Below, in pieces: positions 41,188 to 50,947 of a stretch of 64,000 nucleotides of DNA (its first letter is position 1; every line of letters begins with the position of its first letter). The DNA comes from Pseudomonas putida (GTDB lineage: Bacteria; Pseudomonadota; Gammaproteobacteria; Pseudomonadales; Pseudomonadaceae): contig NZ_BSKJ01000005.1 of assembly GCF_030159595.1 (NCBI RefSeq), positions 1 through 64,000 on the forward strand, written 5' to 3'. The notes under the pieces were generated by a model that did no database searches, was not told where the DNA came from, and saw nothing but the letters and a program-made list of their open reading frames with translations. Both the position numbers and the translations under genes were made by a program.

Positions 41188-42603
41188 ATGAGCAAGCAAA
41201 TTCCGGTACATGACGTCACCCCGCCTGCCAGCAAAGGGAAGGATTCCGTCGACCTCTACGCCTCCCGGGAAAAGATCTACACCCGCGCCTTCACCGGCCT
41301 GTTCCGCCGCCTGCGCATGGTCGGCGGTGCGGTATTGTTCCTGCTGTACTTCGGCACCGTGTGGCTGAATTGGGGCGGCCACCAGGCCGTGTGGTGGAAC
41401 CTGCCCGAACGCAAGTTCTACATCTTCGGCGCCACCATCTGGCCGCAGGACTTCATCCTGCTGTCGGGCATCCTGATCGTCGCCGCCTTCGGCCTGTTCT
41501 TCGTCACCGTTTACGCAGGCCGCGTGTGGTGCGGCTACACCTGCCCGCAAAGCGTGTGGACGTGGATTTTCATGTGGTGCGAAAAGGTCACCGAAGGCGA
41601 CCGCAACCAGCGCATGAAGCTCGACAAAGCCCCCATGAGCGGTAACAAGTTCCTGCGCAAGTTCGCCAAGCACAGCCTGTGGCTGCTGATCGGTTTTGTC
41701 ACCGGCATGACCTTCGTCGGCTACTTCTCGCCCATCCGCGAACTGGTCATCGAATTCTTCACCGGCCAGGCCGATGGCTGGGCCTACTTCTGGGTCGGCT
41801 TCTTCACCCTTGCCACTTACGGCAACGCCGGCTGGTTGCGCGAGCAGGTGTGCGTGTACATGTGCCCCTACGCCCGCTTCCAGAGCGTGATGTTCGACAA
41901 GGACACGCTGATCGTGTCCTACGACCCGCGCCGTGGCGAAACCCGCGGCCCGCGCAAGAAAGATGCCGACTACAAGGCCCAGGGCCTCGGTGACTGCATC
42001 GACTGCACCATGTGCGTACAAGTCTGCCCCACCGGCATCGACATCCGTGACGGCTTGCAGATCGAGTGCATCGGCTGCGCCGCATGCATCGACGCCTGCG
42101 ACAGCATCATGGACAAGATGAACTACCCCAAAGGGCTCATCAGCTACACCACCGAGCACAACCTGTCCGGGCAGAAAACCCACATGCTGCGCCCACGCCT
42201 GATCGGCTATGCCGTGGTGCTGCTGGTGATGATCATCGGCCTGGCCACCGCCTTCGCCACCCGCTCGCTGGTCGGTTTCGACGTCAGCAAGGACCGCGTG
42301 CTGTACCGCGAAAACGCTCAAGGCCGGATCGAGAACGTGTACAGCCTGAAGGTGATGAACAAAGACCAGCGCGACCACGTCTATGTGCTGGACGCCGCCG
42401 GCCTGCCAGACCTCAAGCTCGAAGGTCAGCGCGAGATCCGCGTGGCTGCTGGTGATATCGTCAGCCTGCCGGTGCAGCTGTCGGTCGCCCCCGAGAAACT
42501 GCCCTCGACCACCAACGAAATCACCTTCATCCTCAAGAGCGCCGATGACAGCGACGCCCAGGTTGAAGCCAAGAGCCGCTTCATCGGCCCACAGATCCGC
42601 TAA
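41188..42603 (+). CDS. ccoG: cbb3 oxidase assembly ferredoxin-like protein CcoG (copper reductase)
   Basis: The 471-residue membrane protein has about five hydrophobic segments and two [4Fe-4S] ferredoxin motifs (CIDCTMCVQVCP and CIGCAACIDACD), plus an N-terminal CGYTCPQ. CcoG relatives reduce Cu(II) to Cu(I) for insertion into the oxidase. A C-terminal immunoglobulin-like domain faces the periplasm. I chose the second of two adjacent ATGs (MSKQIPVHD) because it sits 7 nt from GGGA. It is the first gene of the ccoGHIS assembly operon. Confidence 0.94.
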   Translation: MSKQIPVHDVTPPASKGKDSVDLYASREKIYTRAFTGLFRRLRMVGGAVLFLLYFGTVWLNWGGHQAVWWNLPERKFYIFGATIWPQDFILLSGILIVAAFGLFFVTVYAGRVWCGYTCPQSVWTWIFMWCEKVTEGDRNQRMKLDKAPMSGNKFLRKFAKHSLWLLIGFVTGMTFVGYFSPIRELVIEFFTGQADGWAYFWVGFFTLATYGNAGWLREQVCVYMCPYARFQSVMFDKDTLIVSYDPRRGETRGPRKKDADYKAQGLGDCIDCTMCVQVCPTGIDIRDGLQIECIGCAACIDACDSIMDKMNYPKGLISYTTEHNLSGQKTHMLRPRLIGYAVVLLVMIIGLATAFATRSLVGFDVSKDRVLYRENAQGRIENVYSLKVMNKDQRDHVYVLDAAGLPDLKLEGQREIRVAAGDIVSLPVQLSVAPEKLPSTTNEITFILKSADDSDAQVEAKSRFIGPQIR

Positions 42604-42618
42604 GAGAGATAACGCACA

Positions 42619-43146
42619 ATGCCTGCCGCCACCGCCGCCAGCCCCTGGTACAAGCACCTCTGGCCCTGGATCATCATCGGCATCCTCACCACTTCGGTGT
42701 GCCTGAGCCTGACCATGGTCAGCATTGCCGTGCGCAACCCGGACAACCTGGTGAACGACAACTACTACGAGGCAGGCAAGGGCATCAACCGCTCGCTGGA
42801 CCGCGAACTGCTGGCGCAGCAGCTGGGCCTGAAGGCCAGCGTGCACCTGGACGAACTGACCGGCGAAGTAGACCTGCGCCTGACTGGCAGCAGTGGCCCG
42901 CAGAGTCTGGAGCTGAACCTGATTTCGCCCACCCAGCCGGAGAAGGACCGCAAGGTGCTGCTGAGCCGGGTTGAAACAGGGCGTTATGTGGGGCAGCTGG
43001 AAGACAAGGTCGACGGTCGGCGCTTCGTTGAGCTGCTGGGGAGCGAAGGTGGCCAGGTGTGGCGCTTGTTCGAAGAGGAAAAAGTGGCGCATGGTGTGAC
43101 CTTGCAGCTGGGTGATGAAGCTATCCAAGGCGCTGAGCACCTGTAG
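42619..43146 (+). CDS. ccoH: cbb3 oxidase assembly protein CcoH (FixH)
   Basis: The 175-residue FixH-family protein has one N-terminal membrane span (WIIIGILTTSVCLSLTMVSI) followed by a periplasmic beta-rich domain. It carries the family stretch NPDNLVNDNYYEAGKGIN. It is required for oxidase assembly together with CcoG, CcoI and CcoS. It starts 15 bp after ccoG. A 170-bp gap with a large inverted repeat separates it from ccoI, which breaks the otherwise tight operon. Confidence 0.92.
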   Translation: MPAATAASPWYKHLWPWIIIGILTTSVCLSLTMVSIAVRNPDNLVNDNYYEAGKGINRSLDRELLAQQLGLKASVHLDELTGEVDLRLTGSSGPQSLELNLISPTQPEKDRKVLLSRVETGRYVGQLEDKVDGRRFVELLGSEGGQVWRLFEEEKVAHGVTLQLGDEAIQGAEHL

Positions 43147-43273
43147 GAGCGGCCTTGCCGAAGCGTCGGACCGGTCCGAAAGGGCTGCGCAGCAGCCCCG
43201 GCAATCTATGCTGCGAAGCTGAAATCGTGGGGCCGCTTCGCGCCCCTTTCGCGACACAAGGCCGCTCCTACAG
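43141..43273. repeat. Long inverted repeat between ccoH and ccoI
   Basis: Perfect 17-bp arms (CTGTAGGAGCGGCCTTG at 43141-43157 and its complement at 43257-43273) enclose further small hairpins. The left arm contains the ccoH stop codon. The core is a different REP-like family from the TTCGCGGGT type. Confidence 0.8.
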
Positions 43274-43316
43274 GGGAGCGCGTCAACCGCGCCGATATGT
43301 GTAAGGCAATGATGCA

Positions 43317-45791
43317 ATGACCCAGCCCACCCCCTGCTACCACTGCGCCCTGCCCGTCCCCGCCGGCAGCCGCTTTACCGCCGTGGTCCTCGGCCAGCCC
43401 CGGCAGTTCTGCTGCCCCGGCTGCCAGGCGGTGGCCGAGTCGATCGTCGCCGGTGGCCTGGAGCATTACTACCAGCACCGCAGCGACAACAGCGCCAACC
43501 CCGAAGCCCTGCCCAAACAGCTGCAAGACGAGCTGGCCCTGTACGACCGCAGCGACATACAGCAAACCTTCGTCCGCCACCCGGGCGAACTGGCCGAAAC
43601 CACCCTGCTGGTCGAAGGCATCAGTTGCGCCGCCTGCGGCTGGCTGATCGAAAAGCACCTGCGCAACCTGCCCGGCGTTGCCGAGGCGCGCCTGAACCTG
43701 TCCAACCACCGCCTGCTGCTGAACTGGGACGACAAGCTACTGCCGCTCTCTCGCCTGCTCGCCGAGCTGCGCCAGATCGGCTATGCCGCCCACCCCTACC
43801 AGCCCGACCAGGCCGCCGAACAGCTGGCCCGTGAAAACCGCAGTGCCCTGCGCCGCCTGGGCGTGGCCGGGTTGCTGTGGTTCCAGGCGATGATGGCGAC
43901 CATGGCCACCTGGCCAGAATTCAACATCGACCTGTCGCCCGAACTGCACACCATCCTGCGCTGGGTGGCACTGTTCCTGACAATCCCCATCGTGTTCTAC
44001 AGTTGCGCGCCGTTTTTCAAAGGCGCGGCACGCGACCTGCGCACTCGCCACCTGACCATGGACGTTTCGGTGTCGCTGGCCATCGCCCTGGCCTTCGGCG
44101 CCGGCATCTGGACGGCCATCACCGGCAGCGGCGAGCTGTATTTCGACACGGTGGGCATGTTCGCCCTGTTCCTGCTCACTGGCCGCTACCTCGAGCGCCG
44201 CGCCCGCGAACGCACGGCTGCGGCTACAGCGCAGTTGGTCAACCTGCTGCCGGCCTCATGCCTGCGCCTGGACGCCATTGGCCGCAGCGAGCGCATCCTG
44301 CTCAGCGAGCTGAAGCGTGGTGACACGGTGCAAGTGCTGCCAGGCGCCGTGATCCCCGCCGACGGGCGCATTATCGAAGGCCGTTCCAGCGTGGATGAGT
44401 CGCTGCTGACTGGCGAATACCTGCCACAACCGCGCCGGGTTGGCGAACGGGTCACCGGTGGTACGCTGAATGTCGAAAGCACCCTGAACGTGGAAGTCGA
44501 AGCACTGGGCCACGATTCGCGACTGTCGGCCATCGTCCGCCTGCTGGAGCGCGCCCAGACCGAAAAGCCGCGCCTGGCCGAAATCGCCGACCGGGCCTCG
44601 CAGTGGTTCCTGCTGTTCTCGCTGCTGGCCGCCGTGGCCATCGGCTTGTGGTGGTGGCACCTGGACCCTGCGCGAGCATTCTGGATCGTGCTGGCGATGC
44701 TGGTAGCCACCTGTCCTTGTGCGCTGTCCCTGGCTACGCCAACCGCGCTTACCGCCGCCACCGGCACCTTGCACAAGCTCGGCCTGCTGGTGACCCGCGG
44801 CCATGTGCTGGAAGGCATGAACCAGATCGACACGGTGATTTTCGACAAGACCGGCACGCTGACCGAAGGCCGCCTGACACTGCGCAACATCCGCCCACTC
44901 GGCAGCCTGCCCGCCGATCGCTGCCTGGCCCTGGCCGCCGCGCTGGAAAACCGCTCCGAACACCCCATCGCCCGTGCCTTTGGTCTCACCGCCGCGCCTG
45001 CGGACGATGTGCAGACCCTACCCGGCCTGGGCCTGGAGGGGCTGGTAGACGGACAGCACCTGCGCATTGGCCAGGCCACCTTCGTCTGTGCCCTGAGTGG
45101 CGCAGAGATTCCCGGCGTGCCAGAGCCGCGTGGCCAGTGGCTACTGCTGGGTGACCGCCAGGGGCCATTGGCCTGGTTCGGCCTGGACGACCGCCTGCGC
45201 GACGATGCCCCTGCCCTGCTCGCCGCCTGCAAGGCCCGTGGCTGGCGTACGCTGCTGCTGTCGGGCGACAGCTCGCCCATGGTCGCCGAAGTGGCCGCAC
45301 AGCTGGGCATCGACCAGGCCATTGGTGGCCTGCGCCCGGACGACAAGCTGGACAGACTGAAAGCCTTGCAGGCGGCCGGACGCAAAGTGCTGATGCTGGG
45401 CGACGGGGTCAACGACGTGCCGGTGCTGGCCGCAGCCGACATCAGCATCGCCATGGGCAGCGCCACCGATCTAGCCAAGACCAGCGCCGACGCCGTGCTG
45501 CTGTCCAACCGCCTGGAGGCGCTGGTGCAGGCATTCGACCTGGCCCGCCGCACCCGCCGCAACATCCTCGAGAACCTGCTGTGGGCCACCCTGTATAATG
45601 GCCTGATGTTGCCGTTTGCCGCGCTCGGCTGGATCACCCCGGTATGGGCGGCCATCGGCATGTCGGTCAGCTCGTTGATCGTCGTGCTCAATGCCCTGCG
45701 ATTGACCCGCATGCCCTCGGCAGCAAGCCCGACAACGCATGCAGCCACCTTGCCCGGGAGGAAGTCACCATGCCCGCCCTCTATGTCATGA
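43317..45791 (+). CDS. ccoI: Copper-transporting P-type ATPase CcoI (FixI)
   Basis: The 824-residue P1B ATPase delivers copper for the cbb3 oxidase. It has an N-terminal cysteine-rich metal domain (CYHCALPVP and CCPGC), an HMA domain with GISCAACGW, membrane helices including the [13 protein letters not shown] transport site, the phosphorylation motif DKTGTLTEG and the hinge [11 protein letters not shown]. The stop lies 22 nt inside ccoS, so the two are translationally linked. ccoI relatives export or relocate copper slowly for assembly, unlike the detoxifying CopA. Confidence 0.95.
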   Translation: MTQPTPCYHCALPVPAGSRFTAVVLGQPRQFCCPGCQAVAESIVAGGLEHYYQHRSDNSANPEALPKQLQDELALYDRSDIQQTFVRHPGELAETTLLVEGISCAACGWLIEKHLRNLPGVAEARLNLSNHRLLLNWDDKLLPLSRLLAELRQIGYAAHPYQPDQAAEQLARENRSALRRLGVAGLLWFQAMMATMATWPEFNIDLSPELHTILRWVALFLTIPIVFYSCAPFFKGAARDLRTRHLTMDVSVSLAIALAFGAGIWTAITGSGELYFDTVGMFALFLLTGRYLERRARERTAAATAQLVNLLPASCLRLDAIGRSERILLSELKRGDTVQVLPGAVIPADGRIIEGRSSVDESLLTGEYLPQPRRVGERVTGGTLNVESTLNVEVEALGHDSRLSAIVRLLERAQTEKPRLAEIADRASQWFLLFSLLAAVAIGLWWWHLDPARAFWIVLAMLVATCPCALSLATPTALTAATGTLHKLGLLVTRGHVLEGMNQIDTVIFDKTGTLTEGRLTLRNIRPLGSLPADRCLALAAALENRSEHPIARAFGLTAAPADDVQTLPGLGLEGLVDGQHLRIGQATFVCALSGAEIPGVPEPRGQWLLLGDRQGPLAWFGLDDRLRDDAPALLAACKARGWRTLLLSGDSSPMVAEVAAQLGIDQAIGGLRPDDKLDRLKALQAAGRKVLMLGDGVNDVPVLAAADISIAMGSATDLAKTSADAVLLSNRLEALVQAFDLARRTRRNILENLLWATLYNGLMLPFAALGWITPVWAAIGMSVSSLIVVLNALRLTRMPSAASPTTHAATLPGRKSPCPPSMS

Positions 45792-45985
45792 TCCCTGCAG
45801 CCCTGCTACTGGTCGGCGTGGCCGTGTACATTTTCTTCTGGGCGGTGGACAGCGGCCAGTACGACGACCTCGAAGGCCCCGCCCACAGCATCCTGTTCGA
45901 CGATCAGGATCCGCGCCACCAAGCGGCGGTAAAGCCTGACGACGCCCCGACCGACACCGACAAGGTAACACCCCCCCGTGCCTGA
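45770..45985 (+). CDS. ccoS: cbb3 oxidase maturation protein CcoS
   Basis: The 71-residue FixS/CcoS protein has one membrane span ([21 protein letters not shown]) and the family [18 protein letters not shown] motif. It overlaps ccoI by 22 nt and the next gene by 8 nt. The start MPALYVM has GGGAGGAAG upstream. Confidence 0.93.
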   Translation: MPALYVMIPAALLLVGVAVYIFFWAVDSGQYDDLEGPAHSILFDDQDPRHQAAVKPDDAPTDTDKVTPPRA

Positions 45986-46661
45986 CCTGCTTCCCCTGCT
46001 TGGCTCGGCACTGATCCTTGGCCTGCTCGGCGGCGGCCATTGCCTGGGCATGTGCGGCGGTCTGATGGGCGCGCTTACCTTGGCCATCCCACCCGAACAA
46101 CGTGGCCGGCGCTTGCGCCTGCTGCTGGCGTACAACCTTGGGCGCATTTTCAGCTATGCCTGCGCCGGCCTGCTGCTGGGCCTGGCTGGCTGGGCCGTGG
46201 CCAGCAGCCCGGCAGCGCTGGCGCTGCGGGTGCTGGCGGCGCTGCTGTTGATTACCATGGGCCTGTACCTGGCCGGCTGGTGGAGCGGACTGACCCGCAT
46301 CGAGGGATTGGGCCGAGGGCTGTGGCGGCATATCCAGCCGATGGCGTCACGTTTGCTACCCGTGTCCAGCCTGCCCCGGGCGTTACTGCTGGGCGCACTG
46401 TGGGGGTGGCTGCCGTGCGGGTTGGTGTACAGCACCCTGCTGTGGGCGGCCAGCCAGGGCAATGCCGGGTACAGCGCGGCATTGATGCTGGCGTTTGGGG
46501 TGGGGACCTGGCCGGTGTTGCTGGCGACCGGATTGGCCGCAGAGCGGGTAAACGCTTTGTTGAGAAGGCGCAGTGTGCGTGTAGCGGGCGGGGTAATGGT
46601 GATGCTGTTTGGAGTGTGGACCCTGCCCGGGCCGCACCAGCATTGGCTGATGGGCCATTGA
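45978..46661 (+). CDS. TauE/SafE-DsbD-type membrane protein linked to cbb3 assembly
   Basis: The 227-residue protein has about six membrane helices, with GGGHCLGMCGGLMGAL at the start and LLGALWGWLPCGLVYSTLLWA in the middle, each carrying a conserved cysteine as in the DsbD/CcdA-like transmembrane fold. It starts with GTG overlapping ccoS by 8 nt, so it belongs to the ccoIS operon. Related proteins next to ccoS in other bacteria are thought to help copper or thiol delivery. That role is inference here. Confidence 0.85.
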   Translation: MPDLLPLLGSALILGLLGGGHCLGMCGGLMGALTLAIPPEQRGRRLRLLLAYNLGRIFSYACAGLLLGLAGWAVASSPAALALRVLAALLLITMGLYLAGWWSGLTRIEGLGRGLWRHIQPMASRLLPVSSLPRALLLGALWGWLPCGLVYSTLLWAASQGNAGYSAALMLAFGVGTWPVLLATGLAAERVNALLRRRSVRVAGGVMVMLFGVWTLPGPHQHWLMGH

Positions 46662-46663
46662 TG

Positions 46664-46682
46664 GGGGCCGCTTTGCAGCCCC
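46664..46682 (+). terminator. Imperfect hairpin after the ccoGHIS operon
   Basis: GGGGCCGC pairs with GCAGCCCC with one mismatch and a 3-nt loop, directly after the stop. It is very similar to the hairpin after ccoP-1. Confidence 0.5.
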
Positions 46683-46689
46683 GATGCCC

Positions 46690-46703
46690 TTGATACAAAT
46701 CAA
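46690..46703 (+). promoter_or_regulatory. Perfect Anr/FNR box of hemN (TTGAT-N4-ATCAA)
   Basis: All ten conserved positions match. A TAGACT -10 at 46726-46731 is spaced as expected for a class II site centred at -41.5, giving a start near 46738. Confidence 0.88.
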
Positions 46704-46766
46704 CACAGATTCCTACAGACGGCCATAGACTCCGGTGCACTGCTGCTCTTTCCGGGGACCGCCCAC

Positions 46767-48149
46767 ATGCTCGACGACCTACGTTGGGATACCGACTTGA
46801 TCCGCCGTTACGATCTCGCCGGGCCACGCTATACCTCTTACCCGACCGCCGTGCAATTGCACAGCGAGGTGGGTTCGTTCGACCTGCTTCACGCCCTGCG
46901 CGAGAGCCGTCGGGCCACCCGCCCGCTGTCGCTGTATGTGCATGTGCCGTTTTGCGCCAACATCTGTTACTACTGTGCCTGTAACAAGGTCATCACCAAG
47001 GACCGCGCCCGCGCGGCCCCCTACCTGCAACGTCTGGAGCAGGAAATCCAGCTGATCGCCTGCCACCTTGCCCCTAAACAACGTGTTGAACAGTTGCATT
47101 TCGGCGGCGGCACACCGACCTTCCTCAGCCATGTGGAACTGCGCCAGTTAATGGCCACCCTGCGCCAGCACTTCCACCTGCTGGACGACGACTCCGGCGA
47201 CTATGGCATCGAAATCGACCCCCGCGAAGCTGACTGGTCAACCATGGGCCTGCTGCGCGAGCTGGGTTTCAACCGCGTCAGTCTGGGCGTGCAGGACCTG
47301 GACCCAGCCGTGCAGCGTGCGGTCAACCGCCTGCAAAGCCTTGAGCAAACCCGCACCCTGATCGAAGCCGCACGCACGTTGCAGTTCCGCTCGATCAACC
47401 TCGACCTGATTTACGGCCTGCCCAAGCAAACCCCGGAAGGCTTTGCCCGCACCGTCGAAGAGGTGATCCGCTTGCAGCCCGACCGCCTGTCGGTGTTCAA
47501 CTACGCCCACCTGCCCGAGCGCTTCATGCCGCAGCGGCGTATCGACAACAACGACCTGCCTAGTGCAGCGGCCAAGCTGGAGATGCTGCACGCCACCATC
47601 GACCAACTGACCGCCGCCGGTTACCGCTACATCGGCATGGACCACTTCGCCCTGCCCGACGACGAGCTGGCCATTGCCCAGGAAGAAGGCACCCTGCAGC
47701 GCAACTTCCAGGGCTACACCACCCACGGGCATTGCGACCTGATTGGCCTGGGTGTGTCGGCCATCAGCCAGATCGGCGACCTGTACTGCCAGAACAGCAG
47801 CGACCTCAACACCTATCAGGACAGCCTGTCCAACGCCCAACTGGCCACCCAGCGCGGCCTGCTGTGCAACCACGACGACCGCGTGCGGCGCGCGGTGATC
47901 CAGCAACTGATCTGCCATTTCGAGCTGGACTTCGAGCCGATCGAACAGGCCTTCACCCTTGATTTTCGCGGCTACTTCAATGACCTCTGGCCCGAGCTGC
48001 TGACCTTGCAGCGCGACGGCCTGATCAGCCTGGACGACAAGGGCATCCGCATCCTGCCGGCTGGCCGCCTGCTGGCGCGCTCGGTGTGCATGGTGTTCGA
48101 CGCCTACCTGGCCATGCAAAACCGCCAGCGCTTCTCGCGGGTGATCTGA
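46767..48149 (+). CDS. hemN: Oxygen-independent coproporphyrinogen III dehydrogenase
   Basis: The 460-residue radical SAM enzyme has the cluster motif CANICYYCACNK, in which HemN has one extra cysteine, the SAM-binding FGGGTPTFLS, and the HemN C-terminal domain. It converts coproporphyrinogen III to protoporphyrinogen IX without oxygen, supplying heme for the cbb3 oxidases and c-type cytochromes when oxygen is low. The perfect Anr box upstream and anr immediately downstream make this a small anaerobic control unit. Confidence 0.96.
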   Translation: MLDDLRWDTDLIRRYDLAGPRYTSYPTAVQLHSEVGSFDLLHALRESRRATRPLSLYVHVPFCANICYYCACNKVITKDRARAAPYLQRLEQEIQLIACHLAPKQRVEQLHFGGGTPTFLSHVELRQLMATLRQHFHLLDDDSGDYGIEIDPREADWSTMGLLRELGFNRVSLGVQDLDPAVQRAVNRLQSLEQTRTLIEAARTLQFRSINLDLIYGLPKQTPEGFARTVEEVIRLQPDRLSVFNYAHLPERFMPQRRIDNNDLPSAAAKLEMLHATIDQLTAAGYRYIGMDHFALPDDELAIAQEEGTLQRNFQGYTTHGHCDLIGLGVSAISQIGDLYCQNSSDLNTYQDSLSNAQLATQRGLLCNHDDRVRRAVIQQLICHFELDFEPIEQAFTLDFRGYFNDLWPELLTLQRDGLISLDDKGIRILPAGRLLARSVCMVFDAYLAMQNRQRFSRVI

Positions 48150-48214
48150 AAACCGAGTCGTTCAACCGCATGGACAAGTTTCCTTGCCGGGCACACTATT
48201 GGCACACAAGGACT

Positions 48215-48235
48215 CCCGGCCGGTCGCCGGCCGGG
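48215..48235. terminator. Hairpin between hemN and anr
   Basis: Perfect 9-bp arms CCCGGCCGG with a TCG loop, 66 bp after the hemN stop. There is no T-run, so it may instead shape the anr leader. Confidence 0.5.
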
Positions 48236-48335
48236 GTATCGCCAGGGCGCACCAAAAACGCGCACACTGGCCTACACCCTACGTCGTGAGTTACCCTTAC
48301 GACTTATGTGTGCTTTCCCACAAGGATCGATTCAA

Positions 48336-49070
48336 ATGTCCGAGCCAGTCAAACTGCGCCCACACAACCAGGCCCATTGCAAGGACTGCAGCCTGGCCCC
48401 CCTGTGCCTGCCTCTTTCACTGAACCTGGAAGACATGGATGCACTGGATGAAATCGTCAAACGCGGGCGCCCACTGAAAAAAGGCGAGTTCCTGTTCCGC
48501 CAGGGTGACAATTTCGGCTCGGTCTATGCCGTACGTTCCGGCGCCCTGAAAACCTTCAGCCTCAGCGACAGCGGCGAAGAGCAGATTACCGGCTTCCACC
48601 TGCCCAGCGAACTGGTCGGGCTGTCGGGCATGGACACCGAGGCCTACCCGGTGTCGGCCCAGGCTCAGGAAACCACTTCCGTGTGCGAGATTCCCTTCGA
48701 GCGCCTCGACGAGCTATCGGTACAGCTGCCGCAGCTACGCCGCCAGCTGATGCGGGTGATGAGCCGGGAAATCCGCGACGACCAGCAAATGATGCTGCTG
48801 CTGTCGAAAAAAACCGCCGACGAGCGCATCGCTACCTTCCTGGTCAACCTGTCGGCACGCTTCCGCGCCCGCGGCTATTCGGCCAACCAGTTCCGCCTGA
48901 GCATGTCGCGCAACGAAATCGGTAACTACCTTGGCCTGGCGGTGGAAACCGTGTCGCGGGTGTTCACACGGTTCCAGCAGAACGGCCTGATCCGCGCCGA
49001 GGGCAAGGAAGTGCACATCCTCGACCCGATCCAGCTGTGTGCGCTGGCCGGTGGTGCAATCGAGGCCTGA
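48336..49070 (+). CDS. anr: Anaerobic regulator Anr (FNR family)
   Basis: The 244-residue protein is the usual Anr length from [10 protein letters not shown]-terminal cysteines [11 protein letters not shown] plus a later CEIPFE supply the four ligands of the oxygen-labile [4Fe-4S] cluster. The cyclic-nucleotide-like domain includes [15 protein letters not shown], and the Crp-type helix-turn-helix is [19 protein letters not shown]. It activates microaerobic genes through TTGAT-N4-ATCAA sites, four candidates of which lie in front of genes within 15 kb upstream. AAGGA precedes the start by 9 nt. Confidence 0.96.
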   Translation: MSEPVKLRPHNQAHCKDCSLAPLCLPLSLNLEDMDALDEIVKRGRPLKKGEFLFRQGDNFGSVYAVRSGALKTFSLSDSGEEQITGFHLPSELVGLSGMDTEAYPVSAQAQETTSVCEIPFERLDELSVQLPQLRRQLMRVMSREIRDDQQMMLLLSKKTADERIATFLVNLSARFRARGYSANQFRLSMSRNEIGNYLGLAVETVSRVFTRFQQNGLIRAEGKEVHILDPIQLCALAGGAIEA

Positions 49071-49125
49071 GGCCGGCGTTTAGCGGGTATACTTGGGCAT
49101 TCGTTTTCCCAGGATACCCGCAACA

Positions 49126-49674
49126 ATGCACAGCGACGCCTTCGACCTCAAAGCCCTGATCCGCCCGGTAGTGGACTTCCCCAAACCCGGCGTGATCTTT
49201 CGCGATATCACCCCGCTGTTCCAGTCGCCGCGCGGCCTGCGCTATGTGGCCGACCAGTTCATCGAGCGCTATGTCGAGGCCGAATTCAGCCACATTGGTG
49301 CCATGGACGCGCGGGGCTTCCTGATTGGTTCGATCATCGCCCACCAGCTGAACAAACCGCTGATCCTGTTCCGCAAGCAAGGCAAGCTGCCCGCTGACGT
49401 GCTGAGCGAGGGCTACCAGACCGAGTACGGCGAGGCCTTCCTGGAAGTGCATGCCGACAGCCTGTGCGAAGGGGATTCGGTGTTGATCTTCGATGACCTG
49501 ATTGCCACGGGCGGTACGCTGCTAGCGGCAGCCAACCTGGTGCGCCGCACCGGGGCGCAGGTGTTCGAAGCGGCGGCGATCATTGACCTGCCGGAGCTGG
49601 ACGGGTCGCGCCGGTTGCAGGCGGCTGGGGTGCCTACCTTCTGCCTGACCGAGTTTTCCCTCAGCGAATACTGA
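49126..49674 (+). CDS. apt: Adenine phosphoribosyltransferase
   Basis: The 182-residue enzyme makes AMP from adenine and PRPP. The PRPP loop is [16 protein letters not shown], and the N-terminal [17 protein letters not shown] is typical of Apt. I start at [16 protein letters not shown] -10-like box lies 33 nt upstream, so apt may have its own promoter in the 55-bp gap after anr. It converges on recR across a 27-bp-arm inverted repeat. Confidence 0.96.
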
Positions 49675-49693
49675 GTATCAGGGGCAACGCTGA

Positions 49694-49784
49694 CCCTGTG
49701 GGAGCGGGTTCACCCGCGAAGAACCCAACGCGGTGTATGGCACCGGCTGCGCCGGTGTTCGCGGGTGAACCCGCTCCCACAGGG
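49694..49784. repeat. Inverted REP pair between apt and recR
   Basis: Two perfect 27-bp complementary arms (49694-49720 and 49758-49784), each containing the GCGGGTTCACCCGC core, lie in the 127-bp gap between convergent stops. Confidence 0.88.
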
Positions 49785-49801
49785 GCCCCAGCAATTCTGA
49801 A

Positions 49802-50404
49802 TCAGAGCGAAATCGGCCGCCGCCCTGCGAATGCATGGGCCAAGGTACCACCATCTACCATCTCCAGCTCGCCACCCAGCGGCACGCCATGGGCAATCCG
49901 CGAAGCCACCAGCCCTTTCTCGCTCAGCAGCTGCGCTATGTAGTGCGCTGTCGCCTCCCCCTCCACCGTCGGGTTAGTCGCCAGGATCACCTCGGTAAAC
50001 GTGCCCTGCTCCTCGATCCGCGCCATCAGCTGTGGAATGCCGATCGCCTCTGGCCCCAGGCCGTCCAGCGGCGACAAGTGGCCCTTGAGCACGAAGTAAC
50101 GCCCCCGGTAGCCCGTCTGCTCCACTGCATACACATCGGTCGGCCCCTCCACCACGCACAGTTGGGTATCGTCACGGCGCGTATCCGCGCATTGCGGGCA
50201 CAGCTCCTGCTCGGTCAGGGTGCGGCACTGGCGGCAGTGGCCCACCCCTTCCATGGCTTGGGTCAACGCCTGGGCCAGGCGCAGGCCACCGCTGCGGTCA
50301 CGCTCAAGCAGTTGCAGGGCCATGCGCTGGGCGGTCTTCTGGCCGACACCGGGCAGAATACGCAGGCCGTCGATCAGTTGGCGGATGAGGGGGCTGAAGC
50401 TCAT
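49802..50404 (-). CDS. recR: Recombination mediator RecR
   Basis: The 200-residue protein has the N-terminal helix-hairpin-helix ([20 protein letters not shown]), a four-cysteine zinc site ([16 protein letters not shown]) and the Toprim domain with VVEGPTDV. With RecF and RecO it loads RecA at gaps. I start at [10 protein letters not shown]; the frame is open upstream through the terminator region. ybaB and dnaX precede it on the same strand, the usual order, but a strong terminator lies between ybaB and recR. Confidence 0.95.
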   Translation of the reverse strand: MSFSPLIRQLIDGLRILPGVGQKTAQRMALQLLERDRSGGLRLAQALTQAMEGVGHCRQCRTLTEQELCPQCADTRRDDTQLCVVEGPTDVYAVEQTGYRGRYFVLKGHLSPLDGLGPEAIGIPQLMARIEEQGTFTEVILATNPTVEGEATAHYIAQLLSEKGLVASRIAHGVPLGGELEMVDGGTLAHAFAGRRPISL

Positions 50405-50501
50405 GAGAAAGGCCTGACAATTCAATAAGAGGCGGTTTATACCCAGCGGGGGCAGTGGCGTCAAATCAGTAGACCGCGCCCTGGCTGAAATCTTTGCAAA
50501 A

Positions 50502-50531
50502 AAAACCGCCGCTGGTTTCAGCGGCGGTTTT
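50502..50531 (-). terminator. Rho-independent terminator between ybaB and recR
   Basis: AAAACCGCCGCTG and its complement form a 13-bp stem with a 4-nt loop. Read on the minus strand it is followed by a run of T, so it should act on transcripts coming from dnaX-ybaB. Confidence 0.85.
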
Positions 50532-50547
50532 CGGTATCGCAATGCCC

Positions 50548-50883
50548 TTAGAACGGCATCTTGAAGCCAGGCGGCAGTTGCATGCCGGCGGTCATGCCGC
50601 CCATCTTGTCCTGGCTGCTCTGCTCGATCTTGCGCACGGCGTCGTTCAGCGCGGCGGCGATGAGGTCTTCCAGCACTTCCTTGTCGTCTTCATCAGTCGA
50701 CATCAGGCTCTGGTCGATGCTGACACGCTTGACGTCGTGACGACCGGTCATCACCACGCTCACCAGGCCACCACCGGACTGGCCGGTGACTTCAGCGTTG
50801 GCCAGCTCTTCCTGCATCTTCTGCATCTTTTCCTGCATCTGCTGGGCCTGCTTCATCAGGCCGGCCATGCCACCTTTCATCAT
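50548..50883 (-). CDS. ybaB: Nucleoid-associated protein YbaB/EbfC
   Basis: The 111-residue protein has a Met- and Gln-rich N-terminal helix ([20 protein letters not shown]) and central [20 protein letters not shown], both diagnostic of YbaB. It forms a dimer that binds DNA. The frame is open 8 residues further up, but MMKGG is the family start. It lies 64 bp downstream of dnaX in the same operon. Confidence 0.94.
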   Translation of the reverse strand: MMKGGMAGLMKQAQQMQEKMQKMQEELANAEVTGQSGGGLVSVVMTGRHDVKRVSIDQSLMSTDEDDKEVLEDLIAAALNDAVRKIEQSSQDKMGGMTAGMQLPPGFKMPF

Positions 50884-50947
50884 GGGGGTATACCTCGATT
50901 GGGTCATATGATGCGGCCCGGCGCAGGGCCAGCCGCATGGTTATCCG

